Of a DNA stretch of 39,547 nt, positions 1 through 8,265 are shown piece after piece (the stretch's first letter is position 1; each line of letters starts with the position of its first letter). Source of the DNA: JBNKFV01 sp050289485 (GTDB taxonomy: Bacteria; Pseudomonadota; Gammaproteobacteria; Pseudomonadales; Cellvibrionaceae); the NCBI GenBank assembly GCA_050289485.1, contig JBNKFV010000012.1:1-39547 (forward strand), given 5' to 3'. Under the pieces are notes generated by a model. The model made no database searches. It saw nothing but the letters and a program-made list of their open reading frames with translations, and was not told where the DNA came from. A program made the position numbers and the translations under genes.

Positions 1-96
1 ATCGCCATCCGTATCATAAATATCCTGCCGGGCATTGCCCCTGGAGGTGATGTGGTAAAGCGCTCCGGCATATTCAACGCGCAAGGGCCTAGCCAT
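1..96 (-). CDS. Y1/RAYT-family transposase, N-terminus only (cut by window edge)
   Basis: Reading the minus strand from an ATG at 96 gives 32 open codons to the window edge, beginning MARPLRVEYAGALYHITSRG. This is the characteristic N-terminus of REP-associated tyrosine transposases (Y1_Tnp, IS200/IS605-like HUH enzymes), whose leading H-I-T-S-R-G-N block precedes the HUH motif. An AAGGA ribosome binding site sits just upstream (minus strand, about 106-110). Such enzymes nick and join single-stranded DNA and are usually single-copy domesticated genes linked to dispersed short repeats. The repeats at 130-271 lie directly upstream of this start, which fits. The HUH and Tyr residues are beyond the window, so integrity cannot be judged. 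Confidence 0.85.
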   Translation of the reverse strand, partial: MARPLRVEYAGALYHITSRGNARQDIYDTDGD

Positions 97-129
97 AAAG
101 AATTCCTTATCTGAGACTTTCCCTAACCA

Positions 130-271
130 TAGCAATCAACGTGGTTTTGTCAATTGTAAGACCTGACCCCGTCTTGCGCTATAGCAATCTACGTGGCTTT
201 GTCAAATGTAAGACCTGACCCCGCCTTTGACCCCGCCTTGTTGTTTTTTGTCAAATGTGAGACCTGACCCC
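130..271. repeat. Three-copy dispersed repeat next to the RAYT gene
   Basis: A 22-bp core reading GTCAAATGTAAGACCTGACC plus CC occurs at 149-170 (one mismatch), 201-222 (exact) and 250-271 (one mismatch). The first two copies are preceded by a further shared stretch, TAGCAATCnACGTGGnTTT, giving 42-bp units at 130-171 and 182-223. A fragment GACCCCGCCTT is itself doubled at 219-239. From memory, similar GGGGTCAGGTCTTAC repeats occur beside RAYT transposases in many proteobacteria. The link to the gene at 1-96 is inferred from adjacency. Confidence 0.8.
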
Positions 272-290
272 GTTTTTTCTTTTGGAACAT

Positions 291-818
291 TTAATCAGCG
301 AGCTTAAAAAAACAATTCCCCGCTACTGGCAGTATTTTTACACCATCGTTGTACATTGCTTTCGCGCCATCAGTATATCGATGGGTACGTGCATTTGCTT
401 CAGCACCACTAACTGGATTCACGGCGATAGCGCCTGCGTGTGTTCTCTTTTTCAATCTTGATGCGAGCTTATTTGCTAAGGATATTTTCTCTTTGTCATC
501 TGACATAAAGGACAAGGCAGATTCATGTAAGCCAATCTTGGATAGCTTCCCAATATCTAAATCAACCGTACCAGGATTAAGGTCATAAAACTTGTTTGGT
601 GACTCTCCTTCCAGGTTTGGCTCCGCTTTGGTGAGAAGTATGCGAATATCTCTTTCTAACGCTAATTCATCAAGTGACAACTCACCTTTTACTACATTCA
701 GCGCAAAAGGCTTGAGAATCATCATAGTCATAACCAAACCAAGCTCAGAACTCACAGAGTTTAAATACTCTACAAGTTCCTCAAGGGTTGCATGAAACTG
801 AATCATTATTTTTTTCAT
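291..818 (-). CDS. Probable immunity protein for the RHS toxin
   Basis: I do not recognise the 175-residue product. It lies 10 nt after the RHS stop codon, on the same strand, where polymorphic-toxin immunity genes sit. The start at 818 (MKKIMIQF) is chosen because AGGA is 8 nt upstream; an earlier in-frame ATG at 836 overlaps the toxin stop and lacks a site. There is no signal peptide or clear membrane segment, so a cytoplasmic protein is expected, matching a toxin acting inside cells. The N-terminal part is predicted helical (MIQFHATLEELVEYLNSV) and the C-terminal part is Ala/Gly-rich with two Cys-poor loops. It looks more AT-rich than the RHS core, as is common for exchanged toxin-immunity tips. 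The role is inferred from position only. Confidence 0.6.
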   Translation of the reverse strand: MKKIMIQFHATLEELVEYLNSVSSELGLVMTMMILKPFALNVVKGELSLDELALERDIRILLTKAEPNLEGESPNKFYDLNPGTVDLDIGKLSKIGLHESALSFMSDDKEKISLANKLASRLKKRTHAGAIAVNPVSGAEANARTHRYTDGAKAMYNDGVKILPVAGNCFFKLAD

Positions 819-828
819 AACTAACGTC

Positions 829-3800
829 CTAGTCATAGCGCTCGAATCTTGTGGGCAAGCCCGCGCCATTCAAATCATCCAGCGCTTGTTGCTCACGTTT
901 AATTGGGGAACCATCTGCTTTTGTTTTACCAACATTCACGCCACACAGGTTTCCATTACAATCTTTATAGAGAATGTCAGGTCTTCGGCCACTTTTATGC
1001 CCGCCGGGTGTACGAATAAGTGTTTCAGCTCGTCTTCCCCCGCCAGCGACGATTGTTCCACCATCTGCTTCGATTTGGTCGCCGATCTCACGAATTTTCT
1101 TATTATGCGGTGCATTTGGATCTGTTTTTGGTCCGCGCTTTGCGCCCTTTGGAACTCCGCGTCCACCTTTGGCTGAGTGCCCCCCAGACATCAAATCCTG
1201 AGTGATCTTCTCAACGCGCTCTGCCCCCTCGTGGATGGCAGAGCCTTCCTTCGTAACCGCTTGCACTGCTCTCGCCATGACATTGGCAACAACAATACCG
1301 CTATCTGTGTTTTGACCAACTTTAGAACTAAACGTTTTATAAGTAGATTTCCCACTAGGATCAACCGCATTCATCGGATCATTATGCACATACGCATAAA
1401 GATTCATCTGATCCTTATACCCCACCGGATCCGTCTGCATAAACCGACCCAGCACAGAGTTATACACCCGGGCCTTGTAGTAATACAAGCCCACAGCATC
1501 CCCCAGCCATTGCTGACCGGTATACTGAAATCGTCCCAGGTTGCCCGGCGCGGGGTTGCCGTATTCGTCGTAGGCGTTAATACCAACCATGCCGCCATTG
1601 TTGTCGGTAATGCTGACGATGCTGCCCTGGCTATTCTCGGTGAAGTAGCGTTTCGTGCCCGTACCGGCGCCCACGTACCAGACAATGGGGTCATCGACAT
1701 TGGGGCCATGCACATAGCGGGCGGTGATGGCGCCAGCGCTGTTCTTCTCCATGATCAGGTCGGCCCCGTCGTAGCCAAAGTCGGTCACGCTGCCATTCAG
1801 TACCAGGCGGCTGAGCCGGTTTTCGGCGTCGTAGTACAGGCTGTTGTTGCCGGCCTGCGTTAACAGGTTGTTGGCGTTGTAGGCATAACTCACGCCATTG
1901 GCCAGGGTCATATTGGCTCGAGCATCATAGCTCTGGGCCTGGCCGTTAATGCTGACAATCTGGTTGAGCGCATTGGGGGTACCGTAGTTAACACTTTCAC
2001 CGACGGTGGGCTGGTAGTGATAGAGACTGGAAGCCGCGTTCAATGTACGGGTTTTCAGCTGCCCACTCTGGGTGTATTGAAAACTTTCGGAAAGATCATA
2101 GGCACTGCCGTCGAGGTCGGTTTCCAGTAGCTGCAGGCGCGACAGGTCATCGTAGTCGTAACGGGTAATCACGCCGTTGCCTCGCGCCATCAGTACGCGC
2201 CGGCCATAGTTGTCGTAGGCAAAGCCCGCCAACAGGGTGAAGCCGTTTTCATTAATGTCCTGCAGTTGGTCACTGGGGTAGCCACTGACGGTGTAGTCGT
2301 AGCTCACGTAAAAGTTGTCCGGCCACGTGAGGCGGGTACGCTGACCATAGGCGTTGTACTGATAGGAAACGGTGTCTGTTCCCGAGGTTTCCGACAGTTT
2401 CCAGCCCAGCGCGTTATAACCAAACAGGGTGGTTTGCTTACCGGCCAGATAGCCTGGGGTGGTATTGGTGTGGGCCAGCAGATTATTAAAGTTGTCGTAC
2501 TGGAAAGTTTCCTTTACCGCTCCCGTTTTTGTCGCCAACCGCCCGCGCTGGTCGTAAGCACTGAAGCTAACAGTCTGCCCGTCCCGCAAGCGCACGGAAG
2601 TAATTTGTGCGCCAGTATACGCCGTGGCCGTGTAGTCACTGCTGCTGGCAAGCTGACCGTTATCTTTGTTCGGGTAACGAGTTTTTATCAGGCGACGGTA
2701 GCCGTCGTATTCATAGAAGGTGGTGTTGCCCAACGCATCTTCTATGGACTCCAGCAGACCGCTGTCATTGAAGTTATTCTTGTGGTAGAGGCGTTGGTTT
2801 GGTGTACCCCAGGCCTGGTATTGCTTTATCTGTTGTCCCGCAGCGTCGTATTCGAAACGGGTGATGCGGTCGTTACCCTCTGGGCCCGCGGTCCCCAGGT
2901 CGCAAGCCGAGGCAGGGAGCGCGTTAAACGCGGAGGGGTTCAGTCGCTGTGCCACACACTCCAGCCGTAGCTCGGCGTTGTAGCTCTTTTGCACGACGGT
3001 GCGCAATACACCTTTAGCATAGGTGCGCTCAATAACAGGGCTGCCAATACGGGTGTCGTATTCAGTATCGACCTGTAGATCGATGCTCATACTGTTCACT
3101 GCGGCCAGGGTGGTGGACCCTACTACGCCCTGGCGTATCGAGGTGACCTGGCTGTCGCCATTATAGTTAATGCGTTTGGCTTGGCGTTGTAAGGGGCCTG
3201 GGCCATCGGGATCGACACCAATTTCAGCGATTTTGCGGCGCAGGCCATCGTAAAAAAAGAACACCTTGTCGTAGCTGCCCGGTTTGGGGCCATCGACGGT
3301 CGTTACGTTACCGTATATATCATAGCTGGTTGTAGTCACTGACTGGATACTGCCGTCACCCAGCATAACCGTTCTGCGCACGGGCAGTACGTTGGCAGTC
3401 ACAGTGGGCACCACGTCGTCTACGTCATAGTCGATGATTTCCCGTTTTTCATCAGCGCTGCCGACACAGGCGTTGAGGCTTTGGGTACGGCAGGATGAGA
3501 TTTCTACCAGGCGCCAAACCGGTGAGCCGGCCACCAGGTTGCCGGCACTGTTTTTTAGTCGGGGGGACTTCTGTTCGTAACGATAACGAGTTTGTGCCTG
3601 CACACCATTTACGGCTTCTGTGGTTGCGGTCAGTATTCCGCCGTGTTCCGGGGCGTAGGTGTAAGTGGTTGTCACGCCATCGGCGGTGGTAATGGACGTA
3701 GGCAGATGACAATTTTTCACGGTGGTTGAGTTACTACAACCGGGGTAGCTGGCCTGGGTTACCAGGGGATTGCTGGCATCACTCTCGTCATACTGGCGGA

Positions 3801-5151
3801 CATACAACAGGTTACCCTGAGTATTATATTCGTAATCGGTATGGCCAATGGCGCCGGGGTGCCTAATACTTTTAATTAGGCCGTTTTCCCATGTGTAGTG
3901 TTCACCATATAAGTTATTCCCCCAGCCCAAATAATAATCTGCTTGAGAACTGGTGTAGGCGGTATTCAACTCTGGTCCCCGGCTTTCCAGAATGGGGTAC
4001 GAACCGCCACCATAAGTGCCGTCTGTGAGATTATGGGCACTGTAACTAAAGCTGCTGTCAGCAATTTTCAGGCTTATGATGCGATTTTTATTCGTCAAAT
4101 TATCTGTTTCTGACATCCATTTTGTATAGACGTTTTGTACCCCTCCCGCTGTCGTATAGGTTATGTCGTAACTATTGGTAGAAGGGTAATGCCGATTGTA
4201 GGAGAGCTGGGCTTGGTTGCCAGCAGCGTCAGTAATGTGTCCACTGTATTGCACATCAGAATTACTATTGAACCAGGTATAAGTCTGATCAATCCTGGAA
4301 ACGGGCCAGGTTTGCGTTAACGAGGTGCAGGCACCCGGTGTGGCGGCACAGTAGTCTACCGCCAGGTTAATACCGATGACCGATTTGGTATACGCGGGGT
4401 GACTATCGGAATCGCCGTCTTTTTTGACCATCCAGCCCAGTGAGCTTTGGGCGGATGCAAAATAGTAGATATCATAAGGGTTACTCAATGGTCCAAGGCC
4501 AGGATCAGAAAATATCGGCCCAAGATTTTTATGGGTAATATCGATAATCTCGCCGTCGGGTTTGGTAATTTTTTTCAATGCAGCAACCTGACTCTGGCTA
4601 CTTGGCAAACCGTAAACTAACTGAGCATTTTGGTTGTACTGAAAACGAAGGGCTACGTCATAAAGGTACTCGGTTCCATCCTCGCCGATATATAACAGCG
4701 TGTTCGCCGTGGGCATAGTTAGCGAGCCCTTGCCTTTGAATAAAACAAAGGGCTCGACCAGTGAGTCGCTGTCGGCTTGCTGTTTAAATTTTGTCTTCGA
4801 CGAGCCGGTAGAAACAATTATGTAACGGCCGTCAGGGTCCGCATCCGCCGGCACAGACTGATTGGCTCGATCAATTCTTTCAGCCGTGATCAGCCCTAGA
4901 AAGTTGTGGCTATCACTATTCCAATCACTTTCTTGGAATGCAATACCACTGCCATCGCCGCCTATGCTGACACCAATACCGGGTATGGATGCCGAACCAC
5001 CTAAAATGTCCACACCATAAGAATCTACCATTTTGTGCTGCAAGGGTGGCGGCAATGCTTCGCCGGGCGCAACCTGAGCGAGAGCCAAGCTGGCGAACAG
5101 CGTTGTCACGACAACAGCAACGGCGGCAGAGAAAATTTTAGTAACATTCAT
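829..5151 (-). CDS. Secreted RHS/YD-repeat polymorphic toxin
   Basis: This is a 1440-residue protein with an N-terminal signal peptide (MNVTKIFSA to SLALAQ). A long series of YD/RHS repeats (YDIYGNVTTVDG, YDGYRRLIKTRY, FAYDNYGRR) builds a beta-filament shell. The conserved RHS core ends at about residues 1195-1267, including GLYYYKARVYNSVLGRF, QTDPVGY and NDPMNAVDPSG. After DPSG comes a 173-residue variable tip: a Lys/Gly-rich linker, then about 95 residues with RRPDILY, GVNVGK and a terminal ERYD. This resembles restriction-endonuclease-like (PD-(D/E)XK-type) toxin tips, with Asn-Val-Gly-Lys where (D/E)XK is expected. The start at 5151 has GGAAAG 6 nt upstream; the ATG at 5169 does not. The signal peptide points to Sec export rather than T6SS loading. 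Nuclease activity is inferred. Confidence 0.88.
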   Translation of the reverse strand: MNVTKIFSAAVAVVVTTLFASLALAQVAPGEALPPPLQHKMVDSYGVDILGGSASIPGIGVSIGGDGSGIAFQESDWNSDSHNFLGLITAERIDRANQSVPADADPDGRYIIVSTGSSKTKFKQQADSDSLVEPFVLFKGKGSLTMPTANTLLYIGEDGTEYLYDVALRFQYNQNAQLVYGLPSSQSQVAALKKITKPDGEIIDITHKNLGPIFSDPGLGPLSNPYDIYYFASAQSSLGWMVKKDGDSDSHPAYTKSVIGINLAVDYCAATPGACTSLTQTWPVSRIDQTYTWFNSNSDVQYSGHITDAAGNQAQLSYNRHYPSTNSYDITYTTAGGVQNVYTKWMSETDNLTNKNRIISLKIADSSFSYSAHNLTDGTYGGGSYPILESRGPELNTAYTSSQADYYLGWGNNLYGEHYTWENGLIKSIRHPGAIGHTDYEYNTQGNLLYVRQYDESDASNPLVTQASYPGCSNSTTVKNCHLPTSITTADGVTTTYTYAPEHGGILTATTEAVNGVQAQTRYRYEQKSPRLKNSAGNLVAGSPVWRLVEISSCRTQSLNACVGSADEKREIIDYDVDDVVPTVTANVLPVRRTVMLGDGSIQSVTTTSYDIYGNVTTVDGPKPGSYDKVFFFYDGLRRKIAEIGVDPDGPGPLQRQAKRINYNGDSQVTSIRQGVVGSTTLAAVNSMSIDLQVDTEYDTRIGSPVIERTYAKGVLRTVVQKSYNAELRLECVAQRLNPSAFNALPASACDLGTAGPEGNDRITRFEYDAAGQQIKQYQAWGTPNQRLYHKNNFNDSGLLESIEDALGNTTFYEYDGYRRLIKTRYPNKDNGQLASSSDYTATAYTGAQITSVRLRDGQTVSFSAYDQRGRLATKTGAVKETFQYDNFNNLLAHTNTTPGYLAGKQTTLFGYNALGWKLSETSGTDTVSYQYNAYGQRTRLTWPDNFYVSYDYTVSGYPSDQLQDINENGFTLLAGFAYDNYGRRVLMARGNGVITRYDYDDLSRLQLLETDLDGSAYDLSESFQYTQSGQLKTRTLNAASSLYHYQPTVGESVNYGTPNALNQIVSINGQAQSYDARANMTLANGVSYAYNANNLLTQAGNNSLYYDAENRLSRLVLNGSVTDFGYDGADLIMEKNSAGAITARYVHGPNVDDPIVWYVGAGTGTKRYFTENSQGSIVSITDNNGGMVGINAYDEYGNPAPGNLGRFQYTGQQWLGDAVGLYYYKARVYNSVLGRFMQTDPVGYKDQMNLYAYVHNDPMNAVDPSGKSTYKTFSSKVGQNTDSGIVVANVMARAVQAVTKEGSAIHEGAERVEKITQDLMSGGHSAKGGRGVPKGAKRGPKTDPNAPHNKKIREIGDQIEADGGTIVAGGGRRAETLIRTPGGHKSGRRPDILYKDCNGNLCGVNVGKTKADGSPIKREQQALDDLNGAGLPTRFERYD

Positions 5152-5199
5152 GTTGGTCTTTCCATCCAATTGTTTAATGCAGATCCTGATCCATTGTAC

Positions 5200-6849
5200 T
5201 TACGGCAACTGCTGTACATTCTTTTGTAACCGGTTATCGGCCTTGTCGTAGTCATAGGTCGATTCACGGTTTTGTCCATCCACTACACGAACCAAGCGGC
5301 CCAATTCGTCGTATTCATAGTGATATTCGGCAACAGTTTGCTGCAGTGGGGAAGACGTTCGCCAACCCGAACAACTGGTATAGGTGCTGACCGTGGCACA
5401 GGCTCTGACCCGAAACGTAAACGACCCATAACCCAAACCGCTTAGTGTTTTACTGCGACTGGAGCCGTCGTAACCATTCGCATAGGCTCCGCCATCTTCG
5501 CTGAAATCCATGTCATATTTAGTCACGACACCACTCGATATCCCCCAGGTAACCGCAATATCGCTACCGCTGATACTGCCCGCAATACTGGCGGGAACAC
5601 CGGGCGTATTCGCCACGATAATGGACTTAACCCCACTGAAGTTAGAGCAACCTGCTGCATTGCATGACCGCACCCGGTAAGACCAGACAGCGTTCGCCTT
5701 GCCACTGCGATCAACATACGCGGTACTGCCACTGCTGGTGGCTGCACTCCAGCTGCCGCTGTCTTTTTTCTCTTGCCATTGATAATAAGTGGCACCACTG
5801 ACGCTGTTCCAACTGACACGATAGGCCCCGTTATTGTCGGTCGCTGCCAATGTCAGTGAAGGTGACAGCGGACTGACCGTCAGCGTTGAAGACGTTCGCC
5901 AACCCGAACAGCTGGTATAGGTACTGACCGTGGCGCAGGCTCTAACCCGAAACGTAAACGACCCATAACCCAAACCGCTTAACGTTTTGCTGCGGCCGGT
6001 GCCGTTGTAACCATTCGCATAGGCAGCACCATCTTTGCTGTAATCCATGTCATATTGGGTAATGACACCACTCGATACCCCCCAGTTAACGGCAATATTG
6101 CTACCACTGAGACTGCCCGCAATACTGGCGGGAACACCGGGCGTATTCGCCACGATAATGGACTTAACCCCACTGAAGTTAGAGCAACCTGCTGCATTGC
6201 ATGACCGCACCCGGTAAGACCAGACAGCGTTCACCTTGCCACTGCGATCAACATACGCGGTACTGCCACTGCTGGTGGCTGCACTCCAGCTGCCGCTGTC
6301 TTTTTTCTCTTGCCATTGATAATAAGTGGCACCACTGACGCTGTTCCAACTGACACGATAGGCCCCATTATTGTCGGTCGCTGCCAATGTCAGTGAAGGC
6401 ACCGCTGGTGGCTCTTCGATAGTAATAGTCATAGTCGCCGTATTAGCGCAGGTTGGATAGGGGCCCGTATAATGACAGTGGAACATATAGTATTGGTAGG
6501 TTCCCAACGAGCGGGTAAGCGTCAGGGAAGAGGCGCCAGGGCCGCGACCATATATTTCTGTCCACGAGCCACTGGTACCCGCTCGTTCATATAATTTCAT
6601 ATAGGCCCCGGGGTCACTCCAACTAATGGTGAAAGTGCCATCCGTGTCACTACTGGGCACATTGAAACTGATCGCTGCCGCACCCGCGGAAAAGCCCAGC
6701 GCAACCACCAGCCAGAGACACTGATAAAGTGTTCTATAGCCTCTGACCACCTGATTCACGGCACCCGTTATTTCCCCAACGCCCATTGCACGGGCACAGT
6801 GATGTAAAAGCCCCGCGGGCGTTTGTGTTATGACACGTCCAATGACCAT
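5200..6849 (-). CDS. Fibronectin type III protein with C-terminal YD-repeat remnant
   Basis: The 549-residue protein has a hydrophobic export segment (LYQCLWLVVALGFSAGAAA) unusually far in, at about residues 41-59, so the true start may lie downstream of the ATG used here; no good ribosome binding site decides it. The body has about five fibronectin-III-like units (SLTLAATDNNGAYRVSW, YRVRSCNAAGCSNFSG, FRVRACATVSTYTSCSGW), two of which are near-identical copies. The last 45 residues are RHS-type (YHYEYDELGRLVRVVDG, YDYDKADNR). The gene stops 48 nt before the RHS toxin gene on the same strand, so co-transcription is likely. It may be an accessory or surface-binding partner of the toxin, or the detached N-terminal part of an ancestral RHS protein. 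No catalytic motif is visible. Confidence 0.8.
   Translation of the reverse strand: MVIGRVITQTPAGLLHHCARAMGVGEITGAVNQVVRGYRTLYQCLWLVVALGFSAGAAAISFNVPSSDTDGTFTISWSDPGAYMKLYERAGTSGSWTEIYGRGPGASSLTLTRSLGTYQYYMFHCHYTGPYPTCANTATMTITIEEPPAVPSLTLAATDNNGAYRVSWNSVSGATYYQWQEKKDSGSWSAATSSGSTAYVDRSGKVNAVWSYRVRSCNAAGCSNFSGVKSIIVANTPGVPASIAGSLSGSNIAVNWGVSSGVITQYDMDYSKDGAAYANGYNGTGRSKTLSGLGYGSFTFRVRACATVSTYTSCSGWRTSSTLTVSPLSPSLTLAATDNNGAYRVSWNSVSGATYYQWQEKKDSGSWSAATSSGSTAYVDRSGKANAVWSYRVRSCNAAGCSNFSGVKSIIVANTPGVPASIAGSISGSDIAVTWGISSGVVTKYDMDFSEDGGAYANGYDGSSRSKTLSGLGYGSFTFRVRACATVSTYTSCSGWRTSSPLQQTVAEYHYEYDELGRLVRVVDGQNRESTYDYDKADNRLQKNVQQLP
5351..6399. repeat. Near-identical 512-bp tandem duplication inside the FN3 gene
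   Basis: The segment 5351-5862 recurs at 5888-6399 with an exact offset of 537 bp (179 codons), so the frame is preserved. Long stretches are identical (for example around 5590-5820 and 6127-6357), with scattered substitutions elsewhere. The near identity at DNA level suggests a recent in-frame duplication or continuing gene conversion of a two-FN3 unit. Confidence 0.9.
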
Positions 6850-7313
6850 TGTATTGAGTTCCCCTCACCCCTAACCGAACCAGCTCCGTGCAACGGAACC
6901 GCTGTTGAATCTTTGTGTGTTGTGCGCACAACAAAACCGCTACGGCAACACCGGAGGGTTCGCCGCTATGTGAAAAAAAGGGGTAGGTTTGCGCCCGTTA
7001 CCCACCGTCAACCACTGATGGAAACCGAGCCAGAGAAGGGAAAAATACCACCCAAAAGTCGTGGATTACTTTTGTTAAAACAGATCGGACACAGATCCAT
7101 TTCCTTGTCCCAACGCACGTGCCAATACCCATTGTTTTGATGGTTGTTGCTATTGCACGCTGCCCGATCACTCTGGGCAGAAATTACACGGGCCGATACT
7201 AGAAAAAAAAGAAAACGTTTTCAATAAAAATTTGTTTTAGCAGCCGTTGGTTGGCCGACAGAAGATTTTTCCAGCACATAATTATCTATCACCTGCTATG
7301 CACGCTCTTCAAC
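6850..7313. other. Intergenic stretch with two perfect palindromes
   Basis: I see no convincing gene in this 464-bp gap; open frames here lack family resemblance. It holds a perfect 16-bp palindrome TGTTGTGCGCACAACA at 6918-6933 and a perfect 12-bp palindrome GAAAACGTTTTC at 7211-7222. The leader and promoter of the FN3-RHS unit (minus strand) must lie here, as must the end of the ygfX transcript. Confidence 0.6.
7211..7222. promoter_or_regulatory. LacI-family-like operator palindrome
   Basis: GAAAACGTTTTC is a perfect 12-bp palindrome with a central CpG, the form of many LacI/GalR-family operators. It lies about 360 bp upstream of the FN3-RHS genes and after ygfX. No LacI-type regulator is encoded in the window, so its regulator and target are unknown, and chance occurrence in an A/T-rich stretch is possible. 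Confidence 0.3.
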
Positions 7314-7817
7314 TCAGGCAAAGGAATGCCAGCGCAGAAAACCGTTGAGCCGACGCAGGGTTTCCCTATTACAATTAAGCGGGCATGCCAGCAGACAAAC
7401 ATCGACCCGCCAGAGCGGCCCAAAACCCAACCTGCCGCTCTCGCCCGTTTCGGTATAGCGAAACGGTATACAGACAAACCATGGCAACACCAACGCTGGA
7501 CCAGAGGGGGTAATCATCTCACCGTCAACACCACCAGCATCTGCGCCATGGTCGTGCGATAACAGCCAATGGTCGGTGCGATAAATAAAATAACGAGAAC
7601 GAGCGAGATGTCGCGGACGCAGCTGCCATGCACGCCAACCAGCAAACGCCGCCACAGAGATGGCAGCAAGCGCAGCGGTATGGCGTATACCTGCACTGGC
7701 GCTGACACAAACCGCCAGCAACGCAATCACCAGCCATAAAGCAGCGGGCATCCAGGCAAGAGTAGCGGAGTACCGAATAAAAAATCGAGAATCAGTCTTG
7801 CAAGCCGGTGTTGTCAC
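7314..7817 (-). CDS. ygfX: YgfX/CptA-like inner-membrane protein
   Basis: The protein has 167 residues. Two adjacent hydrophobic segments lie near residues 18-60 (MPAALWLVIALLAVCVSASAG, TAALAAISVAAFAGW), followed by a soluble C-terminal part ending RRLNGFLRW. This is the layout of YgfX (CptA) proteins, which in enterics pair with SdhE/YgfY and have been described as acting on the cytoskeleton or on SdhE. The GTG start at 7817 lies inside the end of sdhE (26-nt overlap), indicating translational coupling. Sequence similarity within this family is low, so the call relies mainly on topology and on being partnered with sdhE. It is somewhat longer than the enteric homologue. Confidence 0.65.
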   Translation of the reverse strand: MTTPACKTDSRFFIRYSATLAWMPAALWLVIALLAVCVSASAGIRHTAALAAISVAAFAGWRAWQLRPRHLARSRYFIYRTDHWLLSHDHGADAGGVDGEMITPSGPALVLPWFVCIPFRYTETGESGRLGFGPLWRVDVCLLACPLNCNRETLRRLNGFLRWHSFA

Positions 7818-8037
7818 GAATAATTTTCACAATCCTTTGCAGTTGCGGGTCTTCAGGTTCAACCCGATCAATAAACCAGCTGAATAAATCCTGATCTTCC
7901 TGTTCCAGCAGTTGCCAGTAACGCTCTTTGTCTTCTTGAGGCAGGGTATCGTATACATTGTCTAAAAATGGCATCAGTACCAGATCCAGCTCTAGCATTC
8001 CACGCCGACTCCCCCAGTAAAGGCGGTTCTTGTGCAT
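7792..8037 (-). CDS. sdhE: SdhE, FAD assembly factor for succinate dehydrogenase
   Basis: This 81-residue protein is of the normal size for the family. It carries the conserved RRGMLELD block (residues 11-18), whose RGxxE motif is required for covalent FAD attachment to SdhA. It is followed by the acidic helix region DTLPQEDKERYWQLLEQEDQDL and the conserved L-F-S-W-F motif. It acts in the cytoplasm, helping flavinylation of succinate dehydrogenase and fumarate reductase. A GAGGAG ribosome binding site precedes the ATG at 8037. It overlaps ygfX downstream and diverges from ygfZ (8266), an arrangement widely conserved in gammaproteobacteria. The promoters of both units lie in 8038-8265. Confidence 0.92.
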   Translation of the reverse strand: MHKNRLYWGSRRGMLELDLVLMPFLDNVYDTLPQEDKERYWQLLEQEDQDLFSWFIDRVEPEDPQLQRIVKIIRDNTGLQD

Positions 8038-8265
8038 TTCGACAACTCCTCACTCAAATACGCAAACAGTACAATTACAGGGCTGGTTCGCCCCTTCATG
8101 GAAAACGGCGCGCAGTATACATTACAATGCTGGCAGCGGCAGTAATACTCCCACAACCGCGCTTTGCCAACCCCCAGTGAAGGGACTATCATGGCCGCCA
8201 CTTTCAACGGCGCGAGCAACTGTGGGGCAGGCCCTACGTACCCTCAATATTAGCGACAAGATTAA

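Noticed and set aside
130..271. A CRISPR array at the left edge.
   Set aside because: Only three copies, with unequal spacing and flanking sequence that is itself shared; no cas genes. A RAYT-linked repeat explains it better.
1177..1863. A 228-residue plus-strand open frame over the RHS core.
   Set aside because: It is a shadow of the RHS gene on the other strand, with no family resemblance and no ribosome binding site.
6823..7140. A 105-residue plus-strand frame in the intergenic region.
   Set aside because: It has no family resemblance, no ribosome binding site, and overlaps the start of the FN3 gene on the other strand.
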